From Dactylosporangium siamense (GTDB taxonomy: Bacteria; Actinomycetota; Actinomycetes; Mycobacteriales; Micromonosporaceae), in NCBI RefSeq assembly GCF_016862795.1, contig NZ_BONQ01000139.1:1-64000 (forward strand): 64,000 nucleotides of DNA, given 5' to 3'. The position numbers and the translations under genes were made by a program. Below the pieces are notes generated by a model. That model ran no database searches. It had not been told where the DNA came from and worked only from the letters and a program-made list of their open reading frames with translations. Below, in pieces: positions 51,924 to 61,439 of this stretch. Every line of letters starts with the position of its first letter. Within the stretch, counting starts at the first letter, position 1.

Positions 51924-52484
51924 TCAGCCGGGGATCAGGGTCGCCCGGGCGGCGCCGTCGAGCGGGGTGAAGTCGTAGGAGTCCTCGCCGTCGGCGGTCA
52001 TCGCGTAGGCGGAGTACCCGCCGGTGGGGACGGGTGGAGCGGCCGTCGCGGGGTGGCGGGTGAGGTACGTCCACGCCGTGTCGACCAGGCGGACGCAGGC
52101 GATCCCGTGGGCCTCGGCGAACTGGAGGGCGCCGCTCTGGAAGCCGGTGGCGGCCACCACCACGCCCTTCTGCGCGCCCGTGGACTGGAGCTTGGCGAGC
52201 AGGACCTGCACGTCGGACCGTTTGACCGGGTCCTTGTGGCGCTTGCACTCGAACAGGATCAGGAAGTCCATGCCGGCCAGCCGGAAGCGGGCCGTGACGT
52301 CCATGACGTAGGTCCCGTCCAGCCCCTCGACCGGATCGAGGTGGTTGACGTTCCAGCCGACCAGGTCGAGGTCCATCGACGTGGCGATCGCCGCGACCGC
52401 CTCCTCGTAGGCCTTCGGCGTGACGTCGAACGCCGGCCAATGGTCTTCCTCGCCGGCCACGAAACCGTTGCTCACAGCGGACAC
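51924..52484 (-). CDS. Mrr-like restriction endonuclease-fold protein
   Basis: 186 residues. The PD-(D/E)xK nuclease core is seen as D-V-T-A-R-F, then FLILFECKRH (E-C-K), followed by the Mrr_cat pattern VKRSDVQVLLAKLQSTGAQKGVVVAATGFQSGALQFAEAHGIACVRL. Such proteins cleave DNA, often modified DNA, as type IV restriction or in defence loci. There is no separate N-terminal DNA-recognition domain of full Mrr. GTG 52484 is the longest start; GTG 52475 is an alternative. It is divergent from the WD40/CHAT pair. Confidence 0.75.
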   Translation of the reverse strand: MSAVSNGFVAGEEDHWPAFDVTPKAYEEAVAAIATSMDLDLVGWNVNHLDPVEGLDGTYVMDVTARFRLAGMDFLILFECKRHKDPVKRSDVQVLLAKLQSTGAQKGVVVAATGFQSGALQFAEAHGIACVRLVDTAWTYLTRHPATAAPPVPTGGYSAYAMTADGEDSYDFTPLDGAARATLIPG

Positions 52485-52531
52485 GGTACGGGGAACCGCC
52501 GGCCACGCATCGACTGGCTAGGATGCCGTGG

Positions 52532-54355
52532 GTGGCGGTTGACCGGGGCGCGATGATCGATCTGGAGCACGAGGCGCACGAGCCGGTCGCGCAGTGGAAG
52601 CTCCGCGACCACGGTCCCCTGGGCATGGCGGTCGCGATCCAGGTCGGCACGGCCGGCGACGGCTGGTACGTGCGGCACCAGGCGTTCGGTGGCCGGCGCT
52701 TCGCCGGCAAGGAGGCCGCCTGGCAGGCGGTCCGCGGGCTGATGGGACAGCACGACGGCAGCTGGGAGCGGGTCGACGTCGACGCCGGGCCGTTCGCGGT
52801 GCTGTGCCGCCCGGACGGTTCGCGGACCCTGTACGACACCTACGACGACGCATCGCTGCACGCCGCCTGGGGGCACCGCCAGGACGAGCGCTGGGACGCC
52901 TACCTGGCCGCGATGGGCGCGGGCGACACGCTGCGGCGCACCGAGACGCACTCGCTGCTCGAGGGGTTCATCGAACTGGTCAGGTATCGCGACCCGGTCG
53001 ACGGCACGCAGCGGTTCGCGGTCTCCACGGCGGTCGAGTCGGGCTGCGACTGGCGGGTGGTCGACTACCGCGAGCGCGGTCCGGCCGAGGCGGAGTACGA
53101 GGACGAGGTGTGGTCCAACGTCAACCCGGAGCTGCCGTACCGGTCGAGCGACATCGTCGACGTGCCGGTCAGCCGCCGGTCCAGGCCGCCGCACGGCCTG
53201 AGTGTCACCGCGTGCGGGGTGGTCGGCGTGACCGACGAGTTGCAGTACCTGGGCCTGCTGCCGCCGCGGATCAGCTGGCCGCGGACACCTCCGGCGGCCG
53301 GACCGCCGCGCCCGGTGTGCGGCATGACGGCCCGGCCGAGGGGCTGGGGACCGGCGGCGGTGGACGTCCGCGACGTCACCCCGGCGGCGTGGCGGGAGGC
53401 GGCCGACCCGCCGCCCAATCACCTGGCGCTGGCCGCTCTGCCCGACGGGCGGCACCTGCTCGCCGTGGCCGAGGACGCCGCGGCCCAGGTCTGGAGCACC
53501 GGTGACGGTCGCCGGATCCGCACGGTCGCCGGGCACACCGACCGGGTGCTGTCCGTCGCGTTGACCGCGCTCGCCGACGGCGAGGTGGTGCTGGCCACCG
53601 GCGGGCAGGATCACGTGGCCCGCGTCTGGACCGTCCGGGACGGCGCACCGGTCGCCGAGTTCACCGGGCACCACGGACCGGTCAACGCCGTCGCCTGGGC
53701 CTGCCCGCCCGGCGACGTGCCGTGGCTGATCACCGGCGGCGACGACGCGACGGTGCGCGTCTGGGACGTCAGGACGCAGGAGACCCGGGCGGTCCTCGAG
53801 GTCGGCGAGCGCAGCGTCGACCTGGTGTGGTCGGTGGCCGCGGCCGTGCGGTCCGACGGGCACGTCTGCGTCGTCGCGGGCGTCGACGACGCGCGCAGGT
53901 CCACCGTGCACGTCTGGGACGCGACAGCCGGCGCCGCGACGCACGAGCTCGGGTTCGAGCGGGCCGGATCCGGGGTGCAGCCGCTGCACGTGGCGGTGGC
54001 GACGCTCGCCGACCGCTCGTTGCGGGTGGCCGCCGCCGCGGGCGACGTGGTGCGGGTGTGGGACGGCCACACGGGTGAGGTGGTGCGGACCTTCCCGGCG
54101 CCGGGGCGGGACGCCGACGGCGTCGCCCTGGCCGTGCTGCCCGACCTTCGCGTGGCCGTCGCCGCGACCGGCGGACGGCAGACCATGGTCTGGGACGCCG
54201 AGTCGGGCGCGCCACTGGCCACCGTGGACCACGCGGCCGACGGCTGGCCCCAACCGGTCGACCTCCTCGCCCGGCCGGACGGTGCGCTGCTGCTGGCGAC
54301 CGGCCGGGCGAGCGACCCGCCGGCCCGTGTCCTGCGGCTGAGCCCGCGCTGGTAG
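52532..54355 (+). CDS. WD40-repeat protein
   Basis: 607 residues. The N-terminal ~270 residues are unrecognised, containing a Trp-rich region (AAWGHRQDERWDAYLAAMG). Residues ~300-600 form a WD40 propeller with blades ending in VWSTGDGR, VWTVRDGAPV, VWDVRTQETR, VWDATAGA, VWDGHTGEV and VWDAESGA. GTG 52532 was chosen because TAGGAT ends 7 nt before it, consistent with leaderless transcription; ATG 52523 overlaps that box. It is 6 bp upstream of the TPR-CHAT gene, so the two are likely an operon and a protein pair (scaffold plus protease). Confidence 0.8.
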   Translation: MAVDRGAMIDLEHEAHEPVAQWKLRDHGPLGMAVAIQVGTAGDGWYVRHQAFGGRRFAGKEAAWQAVRGLMGQHDGSWERVDVDAGPFAVLCRPDGSRTLYDTYDDASLHAAWGHRQDERWDAYLAAMGAGDTLRRTETHSLLEGFIELVRYRDPVDGTQRFAVSTAVESGCDWRVVDYRERGPAEAEYEDEVWSNVNPELPYRSSDIVDVPVSRRSRPPHGLSVTACGVVGVTDELQYLGLLPPRISWPRTPPAAGPPRPVCGMTARPRGWGPAAVDVRDVTPAAWREAADPPPNHLALAALPDGRHLLAVAEDAAAQVWSTGDGRRIRTVAGHTDRVLSVALTALADGEVVLATGGQDHVARVWTVRDGAPVAEFTGHHGPVNAVAWACPPGDVPWLITGGDDATVRVWDVRTQETRAVLEVGERSVDLVWSVAAAVRSDGHVCVVAGVDDARRSTVHVWDATAGAATHELGFERAGSGVQPLHVAVATLADRSLRVAAAAGDVVRVWDGHTGEVVRTFPAPGRDADGVALAVLPDLRVAVAATGGRQTMVWDAESGAPLATVDHAADGWPQPVDLLARPDGALLLATGRASDPPARVLRLSPRW

Positions 54356-54361
54356 CGGCCG

Positions 54362-57300
54362 GTGTCCACGGAGGAGCTCACCGAGCGGGTCTCCGCCTGG
54401 GTCGAGGAATACCGGTGGTCCGGCGACCCGGCCGCGATCCTCGACGCCACCGCGGGGCGGGACGCGGCGGCGCTGTGGCGGGCGGTGCGCGGCGTCGACC
54501 TGGACACCGCCCCGCCGGCGCTGGAGGCGCTGTTTCTCCGGGCGTGCCGCGCGCTGGGCCGGCTGCACTACTGGCGGCACCGGGAATCGGCCGGCGATCG
54601 ACGCCAAGCCGAGCTGGCCCGGGCGCTGGTGTGCCTGGAGGCCGTCGCGGACGACCACCACGCGGTGCCGCCCGAGCTGCACCCGCTGGTCGGGCGGTTC
54701 ACCGACCCCGACGCCCAGGCGGAGGCGGCGGATGCGCTGCTGGCGGCCTCGGCGCGGCTGCCCGACCCGGCCGTGCTGGACGCGGCGATCCTGCTGATGA
54801 CCCCGGCGGTGCGGGCGGTGCCGCGGCGGGACCCGCGCCGCGGCGTCCGGCTGTCGCACCTCTGCCTGGCGCTGCGCCGCCGGCACGAACGGGACGGCGC
54901 CGCGGCCGACCTCGACGCCGCGGTCGCCGCCGGTGAGGAGGCGGCCGACATCGCCGACGGGCGCGGCGAGCCGGCCCCGGCGGCGTGGGCGCACCTGGCC
55001 GCCGCCTACCGGTGCCGCCACCGTCTCCGCGGCCGGGCCGGCGACCTGCGGCGGGCCGTCGCCCTGCTGGAGCGGCGGCTGGCGGTCACCGGGGCCGACG
55101 TGACCGCGCTGGCCGAGCTGGCCGGGGCCTGCCGGCAGCGGTACGAGCAGACGGGCGACCCCGCGCACATCGAGCGGGCCGTGGCACTGGCCGACCAGGC
55201 CGTCCAGTGCGCCGGCGACCAGCCGGGCGCGGCGCTGCTGGTCAGCCTCGGCGGCGCGCTGCTGCTGCGGTACGAGCGGACCGGCGCCTGGCCGGACCTG
55301 TGCCGCGCGGCCGACCTCAGCGAGCGGGCCCTGTCCGCGCTGCCGCCCGACCACCCGGACCGTGGCGCTCACCTGGCGGCGGCCGCGTCGGTCCTGCTCA
55401 AGCGGCACGAGCACAGCCGGTCGCCGCAGGACGTGCGGGCCGCCGTCGACCTCTACGAGCAGGCGCTGGCGACGCTGCCCGACGACGACCGCGCCCGCCC
55501 GGGGCTCCTGCGGGGCCTTGCCGGTGCGCTCCATCAGCGCCACCTCAGCACCGGCGGCGACGCCGACCTGGACCGGGCGGTGACGCTGGCCGGCTGGGTG
55601 CTCGCCGCGGTCCCGCCCGGCCATCCCGACCGGGCCGCGGTGACCATGGAGGTCGCGGCCGTCCACCTGACCCGGCATGCCCACACCGGCGTGCTCGCCG
55701 ACCTGGCCCGCGCCATCGACCTGGCCGGGCCGGTGCTCGCGGCCGGCGGACCACCGCCGTGGCTGTCCACCCTGGGCGACGCCTACCGGCAGCGGCACGG
55801 CGTCACCGGAGACCTCGCCGATCTCGACCGGGCGATCGCGCTCGGCGAGCGGGCGGTGGCCGGCACCGACGTCGGGCTGGCCGCGCGACAGGTGCGGCTC
55901 GCGACGGCATACTGGCGCCGCGACCGTGAGCGTCACCTGGACCGTGAGGACGACCCGGGCCGTGAGGGCGACCCGGGCCGTGGGAGCGACCTGGACCGCG
56001 AGGGCGACCTGGACCGTGGGAGTGACCTGGACCGGGCGGTCGAGGTGGCCACGCGGGCCGTGGCCGGCACCCCCGCCGATCACGCGGAGCGGCCCGGCCG
56101 GCTGTCGCTGCTCGCCGAGCTGCGGCTGGACCGGTTCCGGCGCGGCGGCGCGCCCGGCGACGCGGACGAGGCGGTCCACCTCGGCGAGCTGGCGCTGGCG
56201 ACCGCCCCGGCCGGGCACCCCGGCCGCGCCCGGTTCATCGCCACCGTCTGCGCCGCCCACCTCGAACGCGACGCCGGGCTGGTGGACCCGGACCGGCTCC
56301 GCGACCTGGCGGCCGGCGACACCGGCGCGCTGGGCTCGGCGCCGCTGGACCGCCTGGCCGCCGACCACGCCGCCGGCTCGCTCGCGCTCGCGGCCGGCGA
56401 CGCGCCGCTGGCCGTGCGGCTGCTGGACCGGGCGGTGGCGCTGCTGCCGTCCGCGGCGCCGCGGGAGGCCGGCTGGGCCGACCAGCAGCACCGGCTCGGC
56501 CGGCAGGCCGGTCTCGTCGGCGACGCCGTGGCGGCGCACTGCGCGGCGGGTGACCCGGCCGGGGCGGTCGAGGTCGCCGAACTCGGGCGGGGCGTGCTGC
56601 TCGCGAGCCAGGCGACCACCCGCGTCGACCCTGGACTGGCCGAACGCGGGCCACACCTCGCGGCCCGGTTCGCCTGGGTGTGCGAGCGGCTCAACGCGCC
56701 GGACTTCCCGGCCGACGAGCGGCGGCGGTGGTGGGCCGACCACGACGCGCTGCTCGCCGAGATCCGGCGGGTGCCGGGTCTGGAGGGGTTCCTGGCCGCG
56801 CCCCGCCTCGCGGACCTGCGCCCCGCCGTGGAAGGTGGCTACGCGGTGCTGGTCAACCCGAGCCGGCACCGCGGCGACGCGGTCATCGTGCCGCCCGACG
56901 CCCCGCCGTGGCAGGTCGAGCTGCCCGCCCTGCGACTGTCCGACGTCGACGCCCGCGTGTCGCGGCTCCTCGGCGCGTTCGAGCGCCGGGCGTCCCCGGC
57001 CCGGCTGGTCCGCGACGTCCTGAACTGGCTGGACGAGGCGGTCGTGGGTCCGGTGCTCGCCGCGCTGCCCGCGACGGAGGCGGCGCCGTGCCGGGTGTGG
57101 TGGCTGCCGACCGGCCCGCTCGGCCTGCTGCCGCTGCACGCCGCCGGTGCCGCCCCCGACGTGCTGGTCTCCTCCTACGTGCCGTCCCTGCGGGCCCTGC
57201 GAGCGGCCCGCGCCCGGCCGGCCACGACCCGGCGCGAGCACCTCACCGTGGCGTTGCCGCACACACCGGGCCTCGCCGACCTGCCGGCGGCCGCCCGCGA

Positions 57301-57799
57301 GGCCGCCGCGCTGGGCGGCACGGTGCTCACCGGGGAGCGGGCCACCGCCGGCCGGGTGGTGCCGGCCATCGAGGCCGCCACCTGGGCGCACTTCGCCTGC
57401 CACGGCGTGCTCGACCCGGTGTCGCAGGCCGGCAGCGGGCTGCGGCTGTTCGACCGGACGCTGCGCCTGCCGGAGGTCGGCGGGCTACGGCTGGCCGAGG
57501 CGGAGCTGGCATACCTGTCCGCCTGCTCGACCGCCAACCACGGCCTGCGATACGCCGACGAGGTGCTGCACCTCGCGTCCGCCTTCCAGCTCGCCGGCTT
57601 CCGGCACGTGGTGGCGTCGCTGTGGCCGCTCGACGACGGCACCGCCCTGAAGGCCGCCCGCGCCTTCTACCGCGGGCTGCCGGACGCGCCGGTCGCCGAC
57701 GGCGCTGCCACGGTCCTGCACCGGGTCACCCGGCAGCTGCGCGCGGCGAACCCGGACCGCCCCGACCTCTGGGCCCCGCTGATCCACAGTGGACCGTGA
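54362..57799 (+). CDS. TPR-CHAT protein (caspase-like protease)
   Basis: 1145 residues. The first ~750 residues are helical repeats of the TPR type, many units starting LDRAVxLAxxAL or similar. The C-terminal ~330 residues are a CHAT domain of the caspase clan: LPLHAAG, the catalytic His in HFACHG (His1014) and Cys in LSACSTANHG (Cys1055) are both present, with the usual HVVASLWPLDD after them. A catalytically competent bacterial caspase homologue is expected. A charged repeat tract interrupts the TPR region at ~520-560. Together with the WD40 gene it may sense a signal and cleave a partner protein. Confidence 0.87.
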   Translation: MSTEELTERVSAWVEEYRWSGDPAAILDATAGRDAAALWRAVRGVDLDTAPPALEALFLRACRALGRLHYWRHRESAGDRRQAELARALVCLEAVADDHHAVPPELHPLVGRFTDPDAQAEAADALLAASARLPDPAVLDAAILLMTPAVRAVPRRDPRRGVRLSHLCLALRRRHERDGAAADLDAAVAAGEEAADIADGRGEPAPAAWAHLAAAYRCRHRLRGRAGDLRRAVALLERRLAVTGADVTALAELAGACRQRYEQTGDPAHIERAVALADQAVQCAGDQPGAALLVSLGGALLLRYERTGAWPDLCRAADLSERALSALPPDHPDRGAHLAAAASVLLKRHEHSRSPQDVRAAVDLYEQALATLPDDDRARPGLLRGLAGALHQRHLSTGGDADLDRAVTLAGWVLAAVPPGHPDRAAVTMEVAAVHLTRHAHTGVLADLARAIDLAGPVLAAGGPPPWLSTLGDAYRQRHGVTGDLADLDRAIALGERAVAGTDVGLAARQVRLATAYWRRDRERHLDREDDPGREGDPGRGSDLDREGDLDRGSDLDRAVEVATRAVAGTPADHAERPGRLSLLAELRLDRFRRGGAPGDADEAVHLGELALATAPAGHPGRARFIATVCAAHLERDAGLVDPDRLRDLAAGDTGALGSAPLDRLAADHAAGSLALAAGDAPLAVRLLDRAVALLPSAAPREAGWADQQHRLGRQAGLVGDAVAAHCAAGDPAGAVEVAELGRGVLLASQATTRVDPGLAERGPHLAARFAWVCERLNAPDFPADERRRWWADHDALLAEIRRVPGLEGFLAAPRLADLRPAVEGGYAVLVNPSRHRGDAVIVPPDAPPWQVELPALRLSDVDARVSRLLGAFERRASPARLVRDVLNWLDEAVVGPVLAALPATEAAPCRVWWLPTGPLGLLPLHAAGAAPDVLVSSYVPSLRALRAARARPATTRREHLTVALPHTPGLADLPAAAREAAALGGTVLTGERATAGRVVPAIEAATWAHFACHGVLDPVSQAGSGLRLFDRTLRLPEVGGLRLAEAELAYLSACSTANHGLRYADEVLHLASAFQLAGFRHVVASLWPLDDGTALKAARAFYRGLPDAPVADGAATVLHRVTRQLRAANPDRPDLWAPLIHSGP
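55922..56036 (+). repeat. 18-bp tandem repeats in the TPR-CHAT gene
   Basis: About six units of ~18 bp encode alternating REGDPG/RGSDLD-type hexapeptides, an acidic-basic insert between TPR helices. Near-identity of units suggests slippage expansion. Confidence 0.65.
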
Positions 57800-57801
57800 G
57801 G

Positions 57802-58185
57802 CTACTGCCACACGCGCGCGAGGCGCTGGAAGACCTCCGGGTCGCTGTGCAGCGGGATGACGCACATGAGGTGCCCGCCCGGCGCCCGCAGGTGGTGGCA
57901 TTCCAGCCAGCGGCCGATCTCGACGGCGCCGAGCGCCACGAGCCGCGCCGTCTCGGCCTCGACGTCGTCGGTTTCGAAGTCGAGGTGATACCGGGGCTGG
58001 TCGTCGACGGCCTGCACCCCCATGACCAGCTCCGGCAGCGCGCCGCGCAGCCCGGTGAACTGCTCCTCGCCGGGGACCGGGGTCGCCGGCACGCCGAGCG
58101 CGCCGGACCAGAACGCCGCGGCCTCGGGCGCCTCGCCGGTCGGCACGTCGATGAGGATCGTCGAGAGTCTGCTGCGATGTGTCAC
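57802..58185 (-). CDS. VOC-family (glyoxalase/bleomycin-resistance-like) protein
   Basis: 127 residues with the paired beta-alpha-beta modules of the vicinal oxygen chelate superfamily: ILIDVPTGEAPEAAAFWSGALGVP, then YHLDFETDDVEAETARLVALGAVEIGRW and APGGHLMCVIP. Metal ligands typical of active members are only partly evident. GTG 58185 follows AGGA. It is convergent with the CHAT gene, 2 bp between stops. Function not predictable beyond the superfamily. Confidence 0.8.
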   Translation of the reverse strand: MTHRSRLSTILIDVPTGEAPEAAAFWSGALGVPATPVPGEEQFTGLRGALPELVMGVQAVDDQPRYHLDFETDDVEAETARLVALGAVEIGRWLECHHLRAPGGHLMCVIPLHSDPEVFQRLARVWQ

Positions 58186-58225
58186 GGTCAGATCCTGCTC
58201 CGCCGGTGGCGGGCCCGCCACCGAG

Positions 58226-58927
58226 TTACGGATAGGTGACCTCCGGCGGGCCGGCCGTGTCGTGCATGCTCCAGAGCAGGTCGGCGAGGTGGGCGGGGTC
58301 GACCGTGGGGATGTCGGGGACGGGTTCGCCGGCGGCCCTGGACGCCTCCAGCCGCGCGTGGAACGGCGTGTGCTCGATCGCGGCGCCGACGTAGAGCCCG
58401 CCGACGAAGACACCCCGGCCGGCGACCGCGGCGTGCAGTGCCTGGAGGTAGTTGCGCTGCGCGGCCAGGATGACGCCGCCGGCGATGTGCGGATTGCCGT
58501 GCAGGGCGCTGGCTCCCTGCGCGCTCAGGATCGCGCCGCTGCCCCGGGTGAGCATGGCCGGCAGGAACTCGCCGGTCAGCGCGAGCAGCGTGGACAGGCC
58601 GAGCGGCAGGAGGTCCAGCGCGTGCCGCGGGGTCAGGTCGAGCACCGGGACGAACCCGTCGGCGGCGGCGCCGTAGTAGAGCACGTCCGGGTCGCCGACC
58701 GCGGCGCGGATGCGTCCGGCCAGCTCCGGGACGCCGCCGGTGTCGGCGAGGTCGGCGACGATCACGTGCGCCCGCGCCCCGGCGCCGGTCAGCTGGGCGG
58801 CGAGCCGGTCGAGCGGCTCCTGGCGGCGGGCCACGAGGGCGACGGTCCAGCCCTCGCGCGCGTGCCGGTGGGCGACGGCTTGGCCCAGGCCCGGGCCGGC
58901 CCCGAGCACGACGATCGACTTGGACAC
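58226..58927 (-). CDS. SDR-like protein lacking the YxxxK pair
   Basis: 233 residues with a Rossmann nucleotide-binding motif (VVLGAGPGLGQAVAHRHA) and overall short-chain dehydrogenase/reductase layout. The Ser region is kept (ILSAQGAS), but where YxxxK should occur the sequence reads AGGVILAAQRNY, so catalytic Tyr and Lys are missing. It may bind NAD(P) without classical reductase activity. GTG 58927. It is divergent from a TetR gene, with two operators between them, so it is probably the repressed target. Confidence 0.75.
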   Translation of the reverse strand: MSKSIVVLGAGPGLGQAVAHRHAREGWTVALVARRQEPLDRLAAQLTGAGARAHVIVADLADTGGVPELAGRIRAAVGDPDVLYYGAAADGFVPVLDLTPRHALDLLPLGLSTLLALTGEFLPAMLTRGSGAILSAQGASALHGNPHIAGGVILAAQRNYLQALHAAVAGRGVFVGGLYVGAAIEHTPFHARLEASRAAGEPVPDIPTVDPAHLADLLWSMHDTAGPPEVTYP

Positions 58928-58952
58928 GGCGACAGCTCCTTCAACGATGGAT

Positions 58953-58988
58953 AACTTGACGCTAGGGTCAAGTTGACGGTGCCGTCAA
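58953..58988. promoter_or_regulatory. Two overlapping TetR operators in the divergent promoter
   Basis: AACTTGAC-gctagg-GTCAAGTT (58953-58974) and TTGACGG-tg-CCGTCAA (58973-58988) are perfect inverted repeats sharing the TTGAC/GTCAA half-site. They overlap a -35-like TTGACG; a -10-like TATCGT follows at 58994, and GTG 59007 lies at the predicted transcription start. Autoregulation and repression of the SDR gene are expected. Confidence 0.75.
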
Positions 58989-59006
58989 GTTGCTATCGTG
59001 AGGTGC

Positions 59007-59585
59007 GTGAACTCCAGCACGCCGGGGGTGCCCCTGCGGGCCGACGCCGCCCGCAACGTCACCCAGATCCGCGCCGCCGCCATCGCCGCGTTCCGCGGAC
59101 GTGGGCTGGGCACGCCGCTGGAGGAGATCGCCGCGGCGGCCGGGGTCAGCAAGGCCACCGTGTACAACCGCTTCGGCGGGCGGGACGGGCTCATCGACGC
59201 CGTGATCGGCGAGCTCGTCGCCGCCGAGCTGCACGCGATCATGGACCGGGCCCGCTGGGTCGACGACCCCTGGCAGGCCGTCGCCACCTACGTCGGCGAC
59301 CGGCGCGACCTGCAGTTCCGCGAGCCCGCCTTCACCGACGCGCTGCTGATGCTCTACCCGAACTCCGCGCAGCTCGTCGCGCTCGCCACGGCCGCCACCG
59401 ACATGACCGAACGGCTGCTGCGGCGCGGCCACGACGCGGGCGTGCTGCGCGAGGACTTCACCGCCGGCGACCTGTACTACGCCGACGTCGCCAACGGGCT
59501 CGCCCTCCGCGCGCTGCGGACGCCGTCGCGCGAGGACTACGACCGCCGGACCCGGTTCTTCATCGACGGCCTGCACCCGCGCTAG
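59007..59585 (+). CDS. TetR-family regulator
   Basis: 192 residues. N-terminal TetR helix-turn-helix (AAIAAFRGRGLGTPLEEIAAAAGVSKATVYNRFGGRDGLIDAV) followed by an all-helical ligand-binding domain. GTG 59007 fits a leaderless transcript; GTG 58998 would add three residues. Divergent from the SDR-like gene with operators between, so that gene is the likely target. Ligand unknown. Confidence 0.87.
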   Translation: MNSSTPGVPLRADAARNVTQIRAAAIAAFRGRGLGTPLEEIAAAAGVSKATVYNRFGGRDGLIDAVIGELVAAELHAIMDRARWVDDPWQAVATYVGDRRDLQFREPAFTDALLMLYPNSAQLVALATAATDMTERLLRRGHDAGVLREDFTAGDLYYADVANGLALRALRTPSREDYDRRTRFFIDGLHPR

Positions 59586-59694
59586 GCACCGCCCTTCCGA
59601 AAATCTCAACACGTGTTTATATTGCTTCGAGACGGGCGTGCTGAGCTGCACGAACGGCACCGCCGCGCGGCCGTACCGAGCAAGGAGTGCGCCA

Positions 59695-61437
59695 ATGAGC
59701 GATGACCAGAGGATCTACCTGCCGTCCCAGCCGCTGCGGCCCGGTGACCGGTACGGCATCCTGAGTGACTTCGAACCGGGAACCCGGACCCTGCCGGCGG
59801 GCTTCCAGATCGCGCCGCCGTTCCGGCCGATCCCGGTCGACATCGTCCTGGAGAAGGACGTCGCCGTGACCTTGCGTGACGGCGTCACGATCTACGTCGA
59901 CGTGCTGCGCCCCGCCGGCACGGACCCGGTGCCCGTGATTGTCGCGTGGAGCCCGTACGGCAAGGGCCAGGGCACCTCGACCAGCGTGATGGGCGTGTTC
60001 GGGCTGGTCGGCCTCGACAACGGGATCCTCTCCGGGCTGGCGAAGTTCGAGGCCCCTGACCCGGCGTACTGGTGCGCGCGGGGCTACGCGATCTGCAACC
60101 CCGACGTGCGGGGCGTGGCCAGCTCCGAGGGCGACAGCGTCCTGTGGGACCGCCAGGAGGGCCTGGACTGCTACGACCTGATCGAGTGGCTGGCCGGGCA
60201 GGAGTGGTGCACCGGCAAGGTCGCGATGAGCGGCACGTCCTATCTCGCGGTGTCGCAGTGGTTCACCGCGGCCGAGCAGCCGCCGCACCTGGCCGCGATC
60301 AACCCGTGGGAGGGCGTCAGCGACGTGTACCGCGACCTGGTGCTGCGCGGTGGCATGCCGGACACCGGGTTCGCCCGTCAGCTGCGGGACTTCAGCTTCT
60401 GGGGGCTCGGGCGCAAGGAGGACATCGTCGCGGAGGCTGAGCGGTATCCGCTGATGACCGACCTGTGGCAGGACAAGATCCCGGACTTCGACCGGATCAC
60501 GGTGCCGGCCTACGTGGTGGCCAGCTACTCCAACACCCTGCACACCGCCGGGACGTTCCGTGCCTGGCGGCGGATGGCGTCGGCGGAGAAGTGGCTGCGG
60601 GTGCACAACACGCAGGAGTGGCCGGACTACTACGACGAGGCCAACGTGGAGGACCTGCGGCGGTTCTTCGACCACTACCTCAAGGACGAGGACAACGGCT
60701 GGGAGCACACGCCGCGCGTCCGGTACAGCGTGCTGGACCTGCGCGGCGGTGACCGGGTCGGCGTCGCCGCGGGCGAGTTCCCGCCGGCCGACGTCACCCC
60801 GACGAACTACTACCTCGACGGCCGCTCGCGCGCCCTGACCACGACGGTGCCGGCGGACGCGGTGCCGGCCGCCTACGACGTCGGCGCCAACCCGGATGTG
60901 GTCTCCTTCGTCGTCCGGTTCGACCGGGAGACCGTCCTCGTCGGCTACCCGAAGGCGCACCTGTGGGTCGAGGCGCACGGCGCCGACGACATGGACCTGT
61001 TCGTCCTCGTCCAGAAGCTCGACGCGCACGGCACCCCGCTGCAGGCGTTCACCACCCCCAACCAGGGCCCGATGGTGCAGGACCTCACCGAGCGCGGCGC
61101 CACGATCCTGCGGTACAAGGGATCCGACGGACGCCTGCGGGTCTCGCTGCGCCACCTCGACGAGCAGCTGTCCACCGCCGACGTGCCGGCGCACAGCTTC
61201 GACCGGGTCGAGAAGCTCGCCCCGGGTGAGATCGTCGACGTGGAGGTCGACCTGCTGCCGGTCGGGCTCGTCTTCCACCCCGGCGAGCAGCTCCGCCTCG
61301 TCGTCAGCGGCCGGAACCTGCTCGGGCCGATGATGCCCAGGCTGGTCGAGTACACCCCGGCCAACAGCGGCCGGCACGTCATCCACACCGGCGGCGAGCA
61401 CGCCTCCTACCTGCGGCTGCCGGTCCAGACGGGGTAG
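59695..61437 (+). CDS. CocE/NonD-family hydrolase
   Basis: 580 residues. N-terminal alpha/beta-hydrolase domain with VTLRDGVTIYVDVLRP, then the nucleophile Ser179 in AMSGTSYLAVSQW and a C-terminal jelly-roll (X-Pro dipeptidyl-peptidase C-terminal) domain from ~355. Family members are cocaine-esterase-like or acyl-peptidases/cephalosporin acylases. AAGGAG precedes ATG 59695. No signal peptide, so cytosolic. It stands alone, followed by a hairpin terminator. Natural substrate unknown. Confidence 0.85.
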   Translation: MSDDQRIYLPSQPLRPGDRYGILSDFEPGTRTLPAGFQIAPPFRPIPVDIVLEKDVAVTLRDGVTIYVDVLRPAGTDPVPVIVAWSPYGKGQGTSTSVMGVFGLVGLDNGILSGLAKFEAPDPAYWCARGYAICNPDVRGVASSEGDSVLWDRQEGLDCYDLIEWLAGQEWCTGKVAMSGTSYLAVSQWFTAAEQPPHLAAINPWEGVSDVYRDLVLRGGMPDTGFARQLRDFSFWGLGRKEDIVAEAERYPLMTDLWQDKIPDFDRITVPAYVVASYSNTLHTAGTFRAWRRMASAEKWLRVHNTQEWPDYYDEANVEDLRRFFDHYLKDEDNGWEHTPRVRYSVLDLRGGDRVGVAAGEFPPADVTPTNYYLDGRSRALTTTVPADAVPAAYDVGANPDVVSFVVRFDRETVLVGYPKAHLWVEAHGADDMDLFVLVQKLDAHGTPLQAFTTPNQGPMVQDLTERGATILRYKGSDGRLRVSLRHLDEQLSTADVPAHSFDRVEKLAPGEIVDVEVDLLPVGLVFHPGEQLRLVVSGRNLLGPMMPRLVEYTPANSGRHVIHTGGEHASYLRLPVQTG

Positions 61438-61439
61438 TC

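Noticed and set aside
52472..57403. Open frame of 1643 codons on the minus strand
   Set aside because: It lies antisense to the WD40 and CHAT genes, which have recognisable motifs; the translated sequence has no domain and the composition of a GC-rich shadow.
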